DNA from: Pseudomonas solani
GTDB lineage: Bacteria; Pseudomonadota; Gammaproteobacteria; Pseudomonadales; Pseudomonadaceae
DNA: 64,000 bases
Reading direction: 5' to 3'
NCBI RefSeq assembly: GCF_026072635.1
Contig: NZ_AP023081.1
Span: forward strand, 2,564,501 to 2,628,500
Shown here: positions 24,081-32,354 of the stretch, one piece after another
How positions within the stretch are numbered: position 1 is the stretch's first letter
Layout: the number at the start of each line of letters is the position of its first letter
Notes under the pieces: model-generated
Databases searched by the model: none
What the model was told of the DNA's origin: nothing
Seen by the model: only the letters and a program-made list of their open reading frames with translations
Program-made: the position numbers and the translations under genes

Positions 24081-25004
24081 TTAGCCGCGCTCAGGAGCGT
24101 CGGTGTTGTCGGCCTTGCGGAACACGTAGAAGAGGTTGGGCTCGCTGACCATGTAGATGTCGCCGCGCTCGTCCATGGCCACGCCTTCGGCCCGGGGGAT
24201 GCGCTTGGCCAGGCCATTGAGCCCACCCAGCAGGCTGATGAAGCTCACCGGCTCGCCGGTCTCGTCCAGCTCCAGCAGCAGGTTCGATTGCGCCGAGAGC
24301 ACCAGCAGGTGGCCGGTGCGCGGGTCGACGCTGAGGGCCGAGAGGTTGCGCATGCCCAGGCCGTAGCCGGGGAGCGGGCGCAGGGCGCCTTCCAGGCGAC
24401 GGCTGCCGTCGCTGTTCAGGCTGAACATCTCCGGCGTGCGTTCCTTGCCCAGCAGCAGGCGGCTTTGCGCCGGGTCCCAGGCGATGCCTTCGAAGCCCTT
24501 GTTGCCGGAATCCGGGAAGCCCAGGTCGAACTCGTCGCCCTGGGTTACGTCCAGCTCGCGGGTCAACGGGTCGAGGCGGAAGATCGACAGGCTGCGGCGG
24601 CGCTCGTCGGTCACCGCGACGTTGCCGTTCTCCAGCACCGCCACGCCTTCGGGGTTGGAGAAACCCTTGAGCGGAATGCGCCGCAGCACGTCGCCTTCGC
24701 GGGTCAGCTCCACCAGTTGCGGCACCTTGCCGGTGACGGTGAACAGGGTGCCGGTGACCGGGTTGTAGGCCAGGTCGGAGGTTTCGTCGTTCTCCAGGCC
24801 CGCCAGGGGCTTGCCCTGCAGCACCGCCTTGTAGCCCGGCAGCCAGATGCTGGCGGCGCGCTCGCCCTTGCTCAGGTTGCGTTCGCTGAGCCAGAGGGAG
24901 GCGCGATCGTCGAGGTGCAGATAGCGGATGGAGGCGACGCAGGCCGCGAACAGGACCAGAAGGGTGCAGGTGCGGAGATTGGGGCGGGGAAAGGTCATGG
25001 CCAT
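24081..25004 (-). CDS. SdiA-regulated/YjiK-family beta-propeller protein (CarP paralogue)
   Basis: The 307-residue product has an N-terminal hydrophobic anchor (TCTLLVLFAACVASI, about 13-27) and a propeller-like repeat region typical of the SdiA-regulated (YjiK) family: TSDLAYNPVTGTLFTVTG, GNKGFEGIAWDPAQSRLLLGKER and AEGVAMDERGDIYMVSEPNLFYVFRK. It is clearly paralogous to the carP product at 41751, which ends with the same SEPNLFYxF motif. The PAO1 equivalent would be PA0319. Phytase-like activity has been proposed for CarP; I see nothing that fixes a reaction here. Lies head-to-tail upstream of carO, but the BqsR box lies between them. Confidence 0.8.
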   Translation of the reverse strand: MAMTFPRPNLRTCTLLVLFAACVASIRYLHLDDRASLWLSERNLSKGERAASIWLPGYKAVLQGKPLAGLENDETSDLAYNPVTGTLFTVTGKVPQLVELTREGDVLRRIPLKGFSNPEGVAVLENGNVAVTDERRRSLSIFRLDPLTRELDVTQGDEFDLGFPDSGNKGFEGIAWDPAQSRLLLGKERTPEMFSLNSDGSRRLEGALRPLPGYGLGMRNLSALSVDPRTGHLLVLSAQSNLLLELDETGEPVSFISLLGGLNGLAKRIPRAEGVAMDERGDIYMVSEPNLFYVFRKADNTDAPERG

Positions 25005-25066
25005 TGGCTACGGCTTCGGCTGGTGGCGGTAAGATCGTCTGCCACCGCCGAAGTTCCCTGGCGGCT

Positions 25067-25732
25067 TCAGATGACGCCGCTGTCGAACGAAGAATGACCG
25101 ACCAGTTCCAGCACCAGGGCATCGCCCTTGTTCAGCGGGCCGACGCCCACCGGGGTGCCGGTCAGCACCACGTCGCCCGGCTGCAGGCTGAAGTGCTGGC
25201 TGATGGCCTGGAGCAGCGGCAGCACCGGGTTGAGCATGTCGCTGCTGTTGCCGTCCTGGCGCACTTCGCCATTGATGGTCAGGCGGATGCCGATGTCGCT
25301 CAGCTCCTCGATGGCGTCGCCCGGTACGAAGGGCGCCAGCACGCAGGCGCCGTCGAAGGCCTTGGCGACTTCCCAGGGCCAGCCCTTCTCCTTGAGCTTG
25401 GCTTGCACGTCGCGCAGGGTCAGGTCGAGGGCCGGGGCGAAGCCGGAGATGGCGTCACGGGCCTCTTCCAGGCTGGGGTTGCGCGACAGCGGCTTGCCGA
25501 TCAGCACGGCGATCTCCGCTTCGTAATGCACCACGCCACGGTCCTCGGGAATGGAGAAGCCGCCTTCGATGGGCACCACGCTGGAGGCCGGCTTGATGAA
25601 CAGCAGCGGCTCGGTGGGCACCGGGTTGTTCAGTTCCTTGGCGTGCTCGGCGTAGTTGCGGCCGATGCACACGACCTTGCCGAGGGGGAAATGGATGCGG
25701 GTGCCGTCGACGTACTGGTGCTGATAGCTCAT
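25067..25732 (-). CDS. Fumarylacetoacetate hydrolase-family protein
   Basis: The 221-residue single-domain FAH-fold protein has the metal-binding signature VHYEAEIAVLIGK (about 69-81), the upstream CIGRNYAEHAKEL and the C-terminal PGDVVLTGTPVGVGP. Members are metal-dependent hydrolases, decarboxylases or isomerases acting on beta-dicarbonyls such as acylpyruvates and oxaloacetate. The small size fits the YcgM / FAHD1 acylpyruvase-oxaloacetate group. It follows the D-2-hydroxyglutarate dehydrogenase gene by 62 nt and is likely co-transcribed, suggesting a role in dicarboxylate clean-up. Confidence 0.88.
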   Translation of the reverse strand: MSYQHQYVDGTRIHFPLGKVVCIGRNYAEHAKELNNPVPTEPLLFIKPASSVVPIEGGFSIPEDRGVVHYEAEIAVLIGKPLSRNPSLEEARDAISGFAPALDLTLRDVQAKLKEKGWPWEVAKAFDGACVLAPFVPGDAIEELSDIGIRLTINGEVRQDGNSSDMLNPVLPLLQAISQHFSLQPGDVVLTGTPVGVGPLNKGDALVLELVGHSSFDSGVI

Positions 25733-25794
25733 TTACCGACTCCTGAACGGTGTGGATGCAAAACAGGCGGGGGACCGCTCCACCGCCTGCCTGC

Positions 25795-27186
25795 TCAATT
25801 GAAAATCTTGCCGGGGTTCATGATCCCGTTCGGATCGAACACCGCCTTGATGGCCTTCATGACGGCGATCTCGGGCTCCGAGCGGCTGTAGGTGAGGTAG
25901 TCGCGCTTGGTCATGCCCACGCCGTGTTCGGCGGAGATCGAGCCGTTGTATTTCTGCACGGTCTCGAACACCCACTTGTTGACGGTCGCGCACTTGGCGA
26001 AGAACTCGTCCTTGGACAGGGCGTCCGGCTTGAGGATGTTCAGGTGCAGGTTGCCGTCGCCGATGTGGCCGAACCAGACCACTTCGAAGTCCGGGTAGTT
26101 GGCTTCGACGATGGTGTCGATGTCCTTGAGGAAGGCCGGCACCTTGGAAACGGTCACCGAGATGTCGTTCTTGTAGGGCGTCCAGTGGGAGATGGTCTCG
26201 GAGATGTACTCGCGCAGCTTCCACAGGTTCTGCAGCTGTTGCTCGCTCTGGCTCATCACGCCGTCCAGCACCCAGCCCTGCTCCACGCAGTGCTCGAAGG
26301 TGGCCAGGGCGTCGTTGGCCACTTCCTCGGTGGTGGCTTCGAACTCCAGCAGCGCATAGAAGGGGCATTCGGTCTCGAAGGCCGCCGGCACGTCGCCACG
26401 GGCCATGATCTTGGCCAGGGCCTTGTCGGAGAAGAATTCGAAGGCGGTGAGGTCCAGCTTGCTCTGGAAGGCGTGCAGCACCGGCATGATCGAATCGAAA
26501 TCGGGGGTGCCGAGGACCATCGCGGTGAGGTTCTTCGGCGCACGATCCAGGCGCATGGTGGCCTCGACCACGAAGCCCAGGGTGCCTTCGGCGCCGATGA
26601 ACAGCTGGCGCAGGTCGTAGCCGGTGGCGTTCTTGATCAGGTCCTTGTTCAGCTCCAGCAGCTCGCCGGTGCCGGTGACGACCTTGAGGCCGGCGACCCA
26701 GTTACGGGTCATGCCGTAGCGAATGACCTTGATCCCGCCGGCATTGGTGCCGATGTTGCCGCCAAGTTGGCTGGAACCTGCGGATGCGAAGTCCACCGGG
26801 TAGTACAGGCCCTTGTCCTCGGCGAAATTCTGCAGCTGTTCGGTGATCACACCCGGCTGGCACACGGCGGTGCGGTCGAATTCGTTGAATTCGAGGATCT
26901 GGTTCATGTAGTCGAAGGCCACGACCACCTCGCCGTTGGCGGCGACGGCGGCAGCGGAGAGGCCGGTACGGCCGCCCGAGGGCACCAGGGCGACCTTGTG
27001 CTGGTTGGCCCAGCGGACGATGGCCTGCACCTGCTCGGTGGTCTTGGGGAAGACGATGGCGGTAGGCGCTGGCGCGAAGTGCTTGGTCCAGTCCTTGCCG
27101 TAGGCGTTCAGGGAATCAGCGTCGGTCAGCACCTTGCCAGGCTCAACCAGGGTCTTCAGCTCTTCGATCAGGGCAACATTGGTCAT
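25795..27186 (-). CDS. FAD-linked D-2-hydroxyglutarate dehydrogenase
   Basis: The 463-residue VAO-family flavoenzyme has the FAD domain near the N-terminus (TAIVFPKTTEQVQAIVRWAN, PSGGRTGLSAAA, SSQLGGNIGTNAGG) and the C-terminal FAD-oxidase domain with the metal-ligand motif WFGHIGDGNLHLNI and SAEHGVGMTKRDYL. It matches the Pseudomonas D2HGDH (PA0317 type), which oxidises the D-2-hydroxyglutarate made as a by-product by SerA and feeds electrons to the electron-transfer flavoprotein. I start at ATG 27186 (MTNVALIEEL); ATG 27210 would add eight residues. Divergent from serA, its functional partner. Confidence 0.9.
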   Translation of the reverse strand: MTNVALIEELKTLVEPGKVLTDADSLNAYGKDWTKHFAPAPTAIVFPKTTEQVQAIVRWANQHKVALVPSGGRTGLSAAAVAANGEVVVAFDYMNQILEFNEFDRTAVCQPGVITEQLQNFAEDKGLYYPVDFASAGSSQLGGNIGTNAGGIKVIRYGMTRNWVAGLKVVTGTGELLELNKDLIKNATGYDLRQLFIGAEGTLGFVVEATMRLDRAPKNLTAMVLGTPDFDSIMPVLHAFQSKLDLTAFEFFSDKALAKIMARGDVPAAFETECPFYALLEFEATTEEVANDALATFEHCVEQGWVLDGVMSQSEQQLQNLWKLREYISETISHWTPYKNDISVTVSKVPAFLKDIDTIVEANYPDFEVVWFGHIGDGNLHLNILKPDALSKDEFFAKCATVNKWVFETVQKYNGSISAEHGVGMTKRDYLTYSRSEPEIAVMKAIKAVFDPNGIMNPGKIFN

Positions 27187-27261
27187 CAAGGGAACTCTCG
27201 AATCATTCATGGTCGCCCTGAGAACGTTTCAGGTCGCAACCGAGCAAGGAAAAAGGAGAAC

Positions 27262-27271
27262 ATGCTAGCAT
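27262..27271. promoter_or_regulatory. Palindrome ATGCTAGCAT in the D2HGDH-serA divergent region
   Basis: A perfect 10-bp palindrome, 76 nt from the dehydrogenase start and 92 nt from serA, in an AT-richer patch with TATGCT as a possible -10 on the minus strand. It is a tentative operator or promoter part for the divergent pair. Confidence 0.25.
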
Positions 27272-27363
27272 ACGCACCCCGTGAATCATGCCTTACAGGC
27301 GTTTTGCGGGGTAGCTGCAGCACAGCCTTCTGAACTTTTCTACCGGGACAAATAGGTACGCAG

Positions 27364-28593
27364 ATGAGCAAGACCTCCCTCGACAAGAGCAAGATCAAGT
27401 TCCTTCTCCTCGAAGGCGTCCACCAGAACGCCGTGGACACCCTGAAGGCCGCCGGCTACAGCAACATCGAGTACCTCAAGGGCGCGCTCTCGGACGACGA
27501 ACTGAAGGAAAAGATCGCTGATGCCCATTTCATCGGCATCCGCTCCCGCACCCAGCTGACCGAGGAAGTGTTCGACTGCGCCAAGAAGCTCATCGCCGTG
27601 GGCTGCTTCTGCATCGGTACCAACCAGGTCGACCTGAACGCCGCCCGCGAACGCGGTATCGCGGTGTTCAACGCCCCCTATTCCAACACCCGCTCGGTGG
27701 CCGAGCTGGTTCTGGCCGAAGCCATCCTGCTGCTGCGCGGCATCCCGGAGAAGAACGCCTCCTGCCACCGTGGTGGCTGGATCAAGTCGGCGGCCAACTC
27801 CTTCGAGATCCGTGGCAAGAAGCTCGGCATCGTCGGTTACGGCTCCATCGGCACCCAGCTCTCGGTCCTGGCCGAGGCCCTGGGCATGCAGGTGTTCTTC
27901 TACGACACCCTGACCAAGCTGCCGCTGGGCAACGCCACCCAGATCGGTAACCTGCACGAGCTGCTGGGCATGTCCGACATCGTCTCCCTGCACGTTCCCG
28001 AGCTGCCCTCCACCCAGTGGATGATCGGCGAGAAGGAAATCCGCGCCATCAAGAAGGGCGGCATCCTGATCAACGCCGCGCGCGGCACCGTGGTCGAGCT
28101 GGACCACCTGGCCGCCGCCATCAAGGACGAGCACCTGATCGGCGCCGCCATCGACGTGTTCCCGGTCGAGCCGAAGTCCAACGACGAAGAGTTCGAAAGC
28201 CCGCTGCGTGGCCTGGATCGCGTGATCCTGACCCCGCACATCGGTGGTTCCACCGCCGAGGCCCAGGCCAACATCGGCCTGGAAGTGGCCGAGAAGCTGG
28301 TCAAGTACAGCGACAACGGCACCTCCGTGTCCTCGGTCAACTTCCCCGAAGTGGCCCTGCCGTCGCACCCCGGCAAGCACCGCCTGCTGCACATCCACGC
28401 CAACGTTCCGGGCGTGATGAGCGAAATCAACAAGGTGTTCGCCGACAATGGCATCAACATCTCCGGCCAGTACCTGCAGACCAATGCCAAGGTCGGCTAC
28501 GTGGTGATCGACGTCGACGCCGAGTACTCGGACCTGGCGCTGGAGAAGCTGCAGCACGTCAACGGCACCATCCGCAGCCGCGTCCTCTTCTAA
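27364..28593 (+). CDS. serA: D-3-phosphoglycerate dehydrogenase
   Basis: The 409-residue enzyme matches the E. coli-type SerA length. It oxidises 3-phosphoglycerate to phosphohydroxypyruvate, the first step of serine synthesis, and can also reduce 2-oxoglutarate to D-2-hydroxyglutarate. Visible parts: substrate-binding domain with GIRSRTQL, NAD Rossmann motif VGYGSIGTQL (about 158-167), active-site INAARGTVVEL and TPHIGGSTAEA, and a C-terminal ACT domain (about 330-409, HANVPGVMSEINKVFADNGI) for serine feedback. Followed by two intrinsic terminators in a tandem repeat. Confidence 0.97.
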   Translation: MSKTSLDKSKIKFLLLEGVHQNAVDTLKAAGYSNIEYLKGALSDDELKEKIADAHFIGIRSRTQLTEEVFDCAKKLIAVGCFCIGTNQVDLNAARERGIAVFNAPYSNTRSVAELVLAEAILLLRGIPEKNASCHRGGWIKSAANSFEIRGKKLGIVGYGSIGTQLSVLAEALGMQVFFYDTLTKLPLGNATQIGNLHELLGMSDIVSLHVPELPSTQWMIGEKEIRAIKKGGILINAARGTVVELDHLAAAIKDEHLIGAAIDVFPVEPKSNDEEFESPLRGLDRVILTPHIGGSTAEAQANIGLEVAEKLVKYSDNGTSVSSVNFPEVALPSHPGKHRLLHIHANVPGVMSEINKVFADNGINISGQYLQTNAKVGYVVIDVDAEYSDLALEKLQHVNGTIRSRVLF

Positions 28594-28605
28594 CCCAGGG
28601 CTGCT

Positions 28606-28777
28606 GCGCGTCGGCGATACGGCGTTGGGAACGGCCTCGAAGTGCTCATTCACAGATGTGAACTCCGCGCTTCTCGGCCATTCCCGCCTTGTCTCGCTCT
28701 AGCTCGCGAGCCCTGATGACGGAGCTGGACAGTAAGAAGGGAGGCCTTGGCCTCCCTTTTTCATGCCTGTGATTTCA
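28606..28777 (+). repeat. Structured intergenic repeat, copy 1 (with terminator)
   Basis: A 172-bp unit starting GCGCGTCGGCGATACGGCG and containing the palindromic core TTCACAGATGTGAA, GCTCTAGCTCGCGAG and an intrinsic terminator. It repeats at 28826-28997 with only a handful of differences, a 220-bp period. The gene-free stretch 28594-29000 is thus filled by two copies plus a 48-bp spacer. Confidence 0.7.
28735..28761 (+). terminator. Intrinsic terminator 1 of serA
   Basis: 8-bp stem GGGAGGCC/GGCCTCCC with a 2-nt loop followed by TTTTT, about 145 nt past the serA stop. Confidence 0.8.
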
Positions 28778-28825
28778 GGTTCATCTGGCGATTCGTGCTG
28801 AGGCTCATGCCGTAGGGCGTGCCTT

Positions 28826-28997
28826 GCGCGTCGGCGATACGGCGTTGGGAACGGCCTCGAAGTGCTCATTCACAGATGTGAACGCCGCGCTTCTCGGCCA
28901 TTCCCGCCTTGTCTCGCTCTAGCTCGCGAGCCCTGATGACGGAGCTGGACAGTAAAAAGGGAGGCCTCGGCCTCCCTTTTTCATGCCCGCGATTTCA
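28826..28997 (+). repeat. Structured intergenic repeat, copy 2 (with terminator)
   Basis: Second copy of the unit at 28606-28777; it runs to within 4 nt of the convergent DUF4399 stop. Differences are few and mostly compatible with the same fold (for example the terminator loop changes TT to TC). Could be a duplicated terminator module or encode a small RNA ending at the terminator. Confidence 0.7.
28955..28981 (+). terminator. Intrinsic terminator 2 (duplicate)
   Basis: Same 8-bp stem GGGAGGCC/GGCCTCCC with TTTTT, exactly 220 bp after the first. The AAAAA before the stem also gives a T-run on the minus strand, so it could act in both directions, but the DUF4399 gene ends upstream of it on that strand. 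Confidence 0.75.
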
Positions 28998-29000
28998 CGA

Positions 29001-29435
29001 TCATTTCACGGTGACGGTGATCTTCTCGGAGATGACCGGCGGGTCCAGCGGCACGTGGTTCTTGTCGCCCACCAGCAGCTGCAGGGTGTGCTTGCCCGGC
29101 GGCAGGGTGACCTGGGTTTCCGTCTGGCCCTTGCCGAAGTGCTTGAGGTTGTCGGTCATCGGCAGCGGCATGTTCATCGCCGGTTCCTTGTCGACATCGA
29201 TCAGCAGGTGGTGGTGGCCGGTGGCGGGGGAATCGACCCCGGCGGGCGCGACGCCCATGCCCTGCAAACCGAACTTGACGCTAAACGTCTTGTCCACAGT
29301 GGCGCCGTCGGCGGGCTCGATGAAATAGACCTTGGCGCCTTCGGGTGCCGGGGTGCGTGGCATCTCGGCGAACGACGCGGTGGAAACCACCGCCAGCAGG
29401 GCCGCAAGGCCCAGGGGAGCGTACGCAAGCTTCAT
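29001..29435 (-). CDS. DUF4399-family periplasmic protein
   Basis: The 144-residue product has a signal peptide ending SFA-E (about residue 23). The mature protein matches DUF4399: VYFIEPADGATVDKTFSVKFGLQGMGVAPAG, ATGHHHLLID with three consecutive histidines, and LPPGKHTLQLLVGDKNHVP. The compact beta-rich domain with the histidine cluster could bind metal, but no function is established. The ATG at 29435 has AAGGAG six bases upstream, so the shorter start is right. Convergent with serA's terminator region. Confidence 0.85.
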   Translation of the reverse strand: MKLAYAPLGLAALLAVVSTASFAEMPRTPAPEGAKVYFIEPADGATVDKTFSVKFGLQGMGVAPAGVDSPATGHHHLLIDVDKEPAMNMPLPMTDNLKHFGKGQTETQVTLPPGKHTLQLLVGDKNHVPLDPPVISEKITVTVK

Positions 29436-29571
29436 GACTGACTCCTTGTTGGTAAGCAACACACAGACCCTGCATGGGGGGTTAGGTTCAGCGGCCGACG
29501 TTGCCGGTTGTGTCTACGCTGAACCCACCGTCCCGGGTCATCGATCAAGAAGAACCAGAGGTTTACCTGAA

Positions 29572-30240
29572 ATGCGCCTGTTGCACTGCCTGCTCGCCCT
29601 CATTCCCCTGGTCGCCGCGCCACTGGCCCGGGCCGACCTGATCGACGATGTCTGGGAGCGTGGCAGCCTGCGGATTGCCCTGGTTGACGACGCGCCGCCC
29701 TACAGCTTCCGCCAGGACGACAAGCTCACCGGCTACGAGGTGGAGCTTGGCCACGCCCTGGCCGATGAGCTCAACGTCAAGGCGGACTTCATTCCCGTGC
29801 CGCGCGACAAGCTGCTCGATGGCCTGCGCAGTGGCAGTGTAGACATCGTGCTCAGCCGCGAGGCCCAGGCCGCCCGTGATGATCAGCAACTGGAGTTCAG
29901 CGAGCCCTATGGCGTCGGTGGCGGCCAGCAGATCGCCGGCGGCACCGACAGCGGCGGGCTGACCCAGTCGCTGGCGCCCAGCCAGGCCCAGGACAAGAGC
30001 GCGGAGGGCAGCGAGAAGGGCCCGCAGGAGCAGGCGATCCCCTTCCTCAAGGAGAACCCGGCGTTCCGCAGTGCCCTCAACAATGCCCTGAACAAGCTCA
30101 AGAGCAGCGGGCGCCTGGACGAACTGTCGCGCAAATGGCTGGAGGGCCAGGCGCCTTCCCAGGCGGCGTCGGAGGGCGAGAAACCGCAGCCGTCGCCCCA
30201 GCCCGAATCCAAGCCCGAAGCGGACCCCGAGCAGCCTTAG
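29572..30240 (+). CDS. Secreted half solute-binding protein (lobe I + linker + last helices)
   Basis: The 222-residue product has a signal peptide ending ARA-D (about 21). Residues 24-113 match lobe I of amino-acid binding proteins (SBP_bac_3): GSLRIALVDDAPPYSFRQDD, LTGYEVELGHALADEL, GSVDIVLSRE and FSEPY. The expected lobe II, about 90-100 residues, is absent; a Gly/Ser/Gln-rich linker (114-154) leads directly to the C-terminal helices of the fold (155-193, ALNNALNKLKSSGRLDELSRKWL) and a Pro/Glu-rich tail. A two-lobe clamp cannot form, so ordinary transport is unlikely. The frame is intact. Its stop overlaps the convergent DUF523 stop. Confidence 0.75.
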   Translation: MRLLHCLLALIPLVAAPLARADLIDDVWERGSLRIALVDDAPPYSFRQDDKLTGYEVELGHALADELNVKADFIPVPRDKLLDGLRSGSVDIVLSREAQAARDDQQLEFSEPYGVGGGQQIAGGTDSGGLTQSLAPSQAQDKSAEGSEKGPQEQAIPFLKENPAFRSALNNALNKLKSSGRLDELSRKWLEGQAPSQAASEGEKPQPSPQPESKPEADPEQP

Positions 30241-30737
30241 CCGGCTGCTGCGGCTTCCCGCGCCGCCAGCCAGGCGGCTGCGGCCTCAAGCTGCGTTTCG
30301 TTGAACACCCGCACGCCTTCGGCGCGCAGCAGCGCCGCCGTCACGCCTTCGCCGGGCACGCGGGTGCCGCTGAAGGTGCCGTCATAGGCCTCTTCGTTGC
30401 CGCAGGAAGGGCTGCGTGCCTTGAGCACCGCAACACCGATGCCATGGCGGCGCACCAGCTCCAGGGCGATGCGCGCGCCGGCGACGAACTCGGCGGTGAC
30501 GTCCTCGCCGCTGTCGGTCACCACCGGTATTCGCCCTTCCAGCACCTGCGCGCCCTGGCCGCCGGGCACCTCGGCCGGCGCCCGGGGCGTGGGCAGGCCG
30601 CCGGCGACTTCCGGGCACACCGGCACGATGCGCCCCTCGTCCTGCCAGCGTTGCAGCAGGTCATAGGGGCCGTGGGCGCCGCCGTCGTATCGCACCCGTT
30701 GCCCCAGCAGGCAGCGGCTGACCAGAATTCTCTGCAT
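30237..30737 (-). CDS. DUF523-family protein
   Basis: The 166-residue product begins ILVSRCLLGQRVRYDGG and contains GRIVPVCPEVAGGLPTPRAPAE and LKARSPSCGNEEAYDGTFSG, the cysteine-bearing hallmarks of DUF523 (YbbK-like). Three conserved cysteines (9, about 41 and about 112) suggest metal or cluster binding or redox chemistry; no reaction is known. Normal length for the single-domain form. Its TAA overlaps the TAG of the opposite gene. Confidence 0.85.
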   Translation of the reverse strand: MQRILVSRCLLGQRVRYDGGAHGPYDLLQRWQDEGRIVPVCPEVAGGLPTPRAPAEVPGGQGAQVLEGRIPVVTDSGEDVTAEFVAGARIALELVRRHGIGVAVLKARSPSCGNEEAYDGTFSGTRVPGEGVTAALLRAEGVRVFNETQLEAAAAWLAAREAAAAG

Positions 30738-30928
30738 GAATCACTCCTCGAAGGCTGCCAGCCTACTCCGCGTCGCTGCCAGGGTCACCGCGCGTAACAC
30801 CCGTGAAGTTCCTCGCGCCGCACCAGTCTTTGGCTGGCCCATCCTTAGGCGGGAAGCGGCGAGGGGCACTGGCGCAGCGGCAAGGGGCTCCCCAGACTGC
30901 GGCGGCCAACCCGCGAAGGACAGCCGCC

Positions 30929-31480
30929 ATGCCCATAACAAGAACGATCCCGCTCCTCGCCTGCACCGCCCTGCTGTTCTGCGCCTCCAGCCAGGCAGCC
31001 ATGGAAACACTCGATAACCAGCAGCTTTCCGACGTCACCGGCCAGGCCGGCATCAGCATCCGCCTGGACGTGATGGCGCGCATCGACAAGCTCAGCTGGA
31101 CCGACAGCGGCAACAGCGTCTCGCTGCGCAATATCCGCATCGACAACGGCTGCGACAGCCCCAGCGCCTGCCCCAATGGCGCCGGCGGCAGTTTCGCCCT
31201 GGGCCCGGCGCAGCTCGGCCTGACCTTGCCGATCTTCAACATCGACCAGCCGACCCTGATGGTCGATGTGGTGAAGAACGCCAGCGGCAAGGACCAGTTG
31301 GTTCTCACCCTGCCGGACCTGACCACCATCAACGACCAGCTGATCCAGTCGGGCCTGCCCGCCCAGCGCATCCGCATGCGGGTGAGCAGCGATATGTACG
31401 TGGGCGACAGCAGCCTGGGCAATATCGAGATCCGCGACATCGTCGACCTGCGCGGCACCTTCAAGGTCTGGGGCCACTAA
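30929..31480 (+). CDS. Secreted protein of the DUF6160 / LSDVTGQAG type
   Basis: The 183-residue product has a signal peptide ending SQA-A (about residue 23) and then METLDNQQLSDVTGQAGISI, a motif of a Pseudomonas family of secreted or outer-surface beta-rich proteins annotated DUF6160. Only two cysteines follow, in NGCDSPSACPNG, and may form a disulfide. The rest is alternating polar/hydrophobic as in beta-sheet proteins. Function unknown. The ATG at 30929 has AAGGA about ten bases upstream. Flanked by unrelated genes on the other strand. Confidence 0.7.
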   Translation: MPITRTIPLLACTALLFCASSQAAMETLDNQQLSDVTGQAGISIRLDVMARIDKLSWTDSGNSVSLRNIRIDNGCDSPSACPNGAGGSFALGPAQLGLTLPIFNIDQPTLMVDVVKNASGKDQLVLTLPDLTTINDQLIQSGLPAQRIRMRVSSDMYVGDSSLGNIEIRDIVDLRGTFKVWGH

Positions 31481-31493
31481 GGCCCCGGGCGGC

Positions 31494-32117
31494 TCAGAGC
31501 GGGCCGTCACCGCGGCGGCGGAACCAGCCGGTGAGGGAGAGGCGCTCGCGGCTGGCCGGCAGCACCTCGTGGGGCAGGTCGCCGGAGAGGAACACTACCA
31601 GGGTGCCGGCTTCGGGGAGCACGTCGTGGGTGGCGCCGTCGGCCAGGTACAGACGCAGTTCGCCGCCCTCGCCGGGCTCCCAGTCGGGGTTGAGGTAGAG
31701 CACCGCCGAGACCGCGCGGCGATCGTCGTCGCGGAAGCGGTCCAGGTGCTTCTGGTAGAACGCCCCCGGCGGATAGAGGGCGAAATGCGCCTCGAAATCC
31801 TCCAGCCCCAGGAACAGCTCGCGGTTCAGCCGCAGGCGCAGCTCATCCATCAGTTCCAGGTAGTGGTCGCAGGGCGCGGCCTGGCCGGGTTCCAGCCAAT
31901 CGATGCGGTCGCCACGGATGCCTTCGCGCACCTGCTGGCCATCGCCCCGGCCGATGCCCGCCGGGCTCAGCTCGCCGGCCGCCGAGCGGGCGCGGCATTC
32001 CCGCGCCAGGGCGGCGACCAGATCGGCCGCGATGGCGCCGGGCTGCAACGACCAGCCGCGCTGGGCAACGTCGTCGCTGATGGGCTCGAAGGGGATGAAA
32101 GCGTCGGGATTCGGCAT
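31494..32117 (-). CDS. Fe(II)/2-oxoglutarate dioxygenase, prolyl-4-hydroxylase-like
   Basis: The 207-residue protein ends in a double-stranded beta-helix dioxygenase domain. The iron facial triad is visible as HLD in FYQKHLDRF (about 118-120) and His in LPHEVLPA, followed by the 2-oxoglutarate-binding Arg in SRERLSLTGWFR. Bacterial relatives hydroxylate prolyl residues of proteins such as EF-Tu. The N-terminal GIGRGDGQQVREGIRGDRIDWL is typical of this group. Stands alone between two plus-strand genes. Confidence 0.85.
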   Translation of the reverse strand: MPNPDAFIPFEPISDDVAQRGWSLQPGAIAADLVAALARECRARSAAGELSPAGIGRGDGQQVREGIRGDRIDWLEPGQAAPCDHYLELMDELRLRLNRELFLGLEDFEAHFALYPPGAFYQKHLDRFRDDDRRAVSAVLYLNPDWEPGEGGELRLYLADGATHDVLPEAGTLVVFLSGDLPHEVLPASRERLSLTGWFRRRGDGPL

Positions 32118-32354
32118 GGTCGGCGCATTCTAATCAGGCCGCAGAATGCCGCCTACAGCGTTCGGTTAAATTTATGACGAGGCCTTCTCAGCTCCTCGAC
32201 AAGCCCGCCCGCCAGCACGGAGAATAGCCCCCGCGCCACCATGGCCGGAGCCCCAGCCGCCGTGCCCTCCGCCCATGCAGCCCGCACCCCGACCGAACCG
32301 AACCCGCAGCCCCGGGTCTAGAACAACACCGGATCGCGCCCTCCAGGAGTCACC

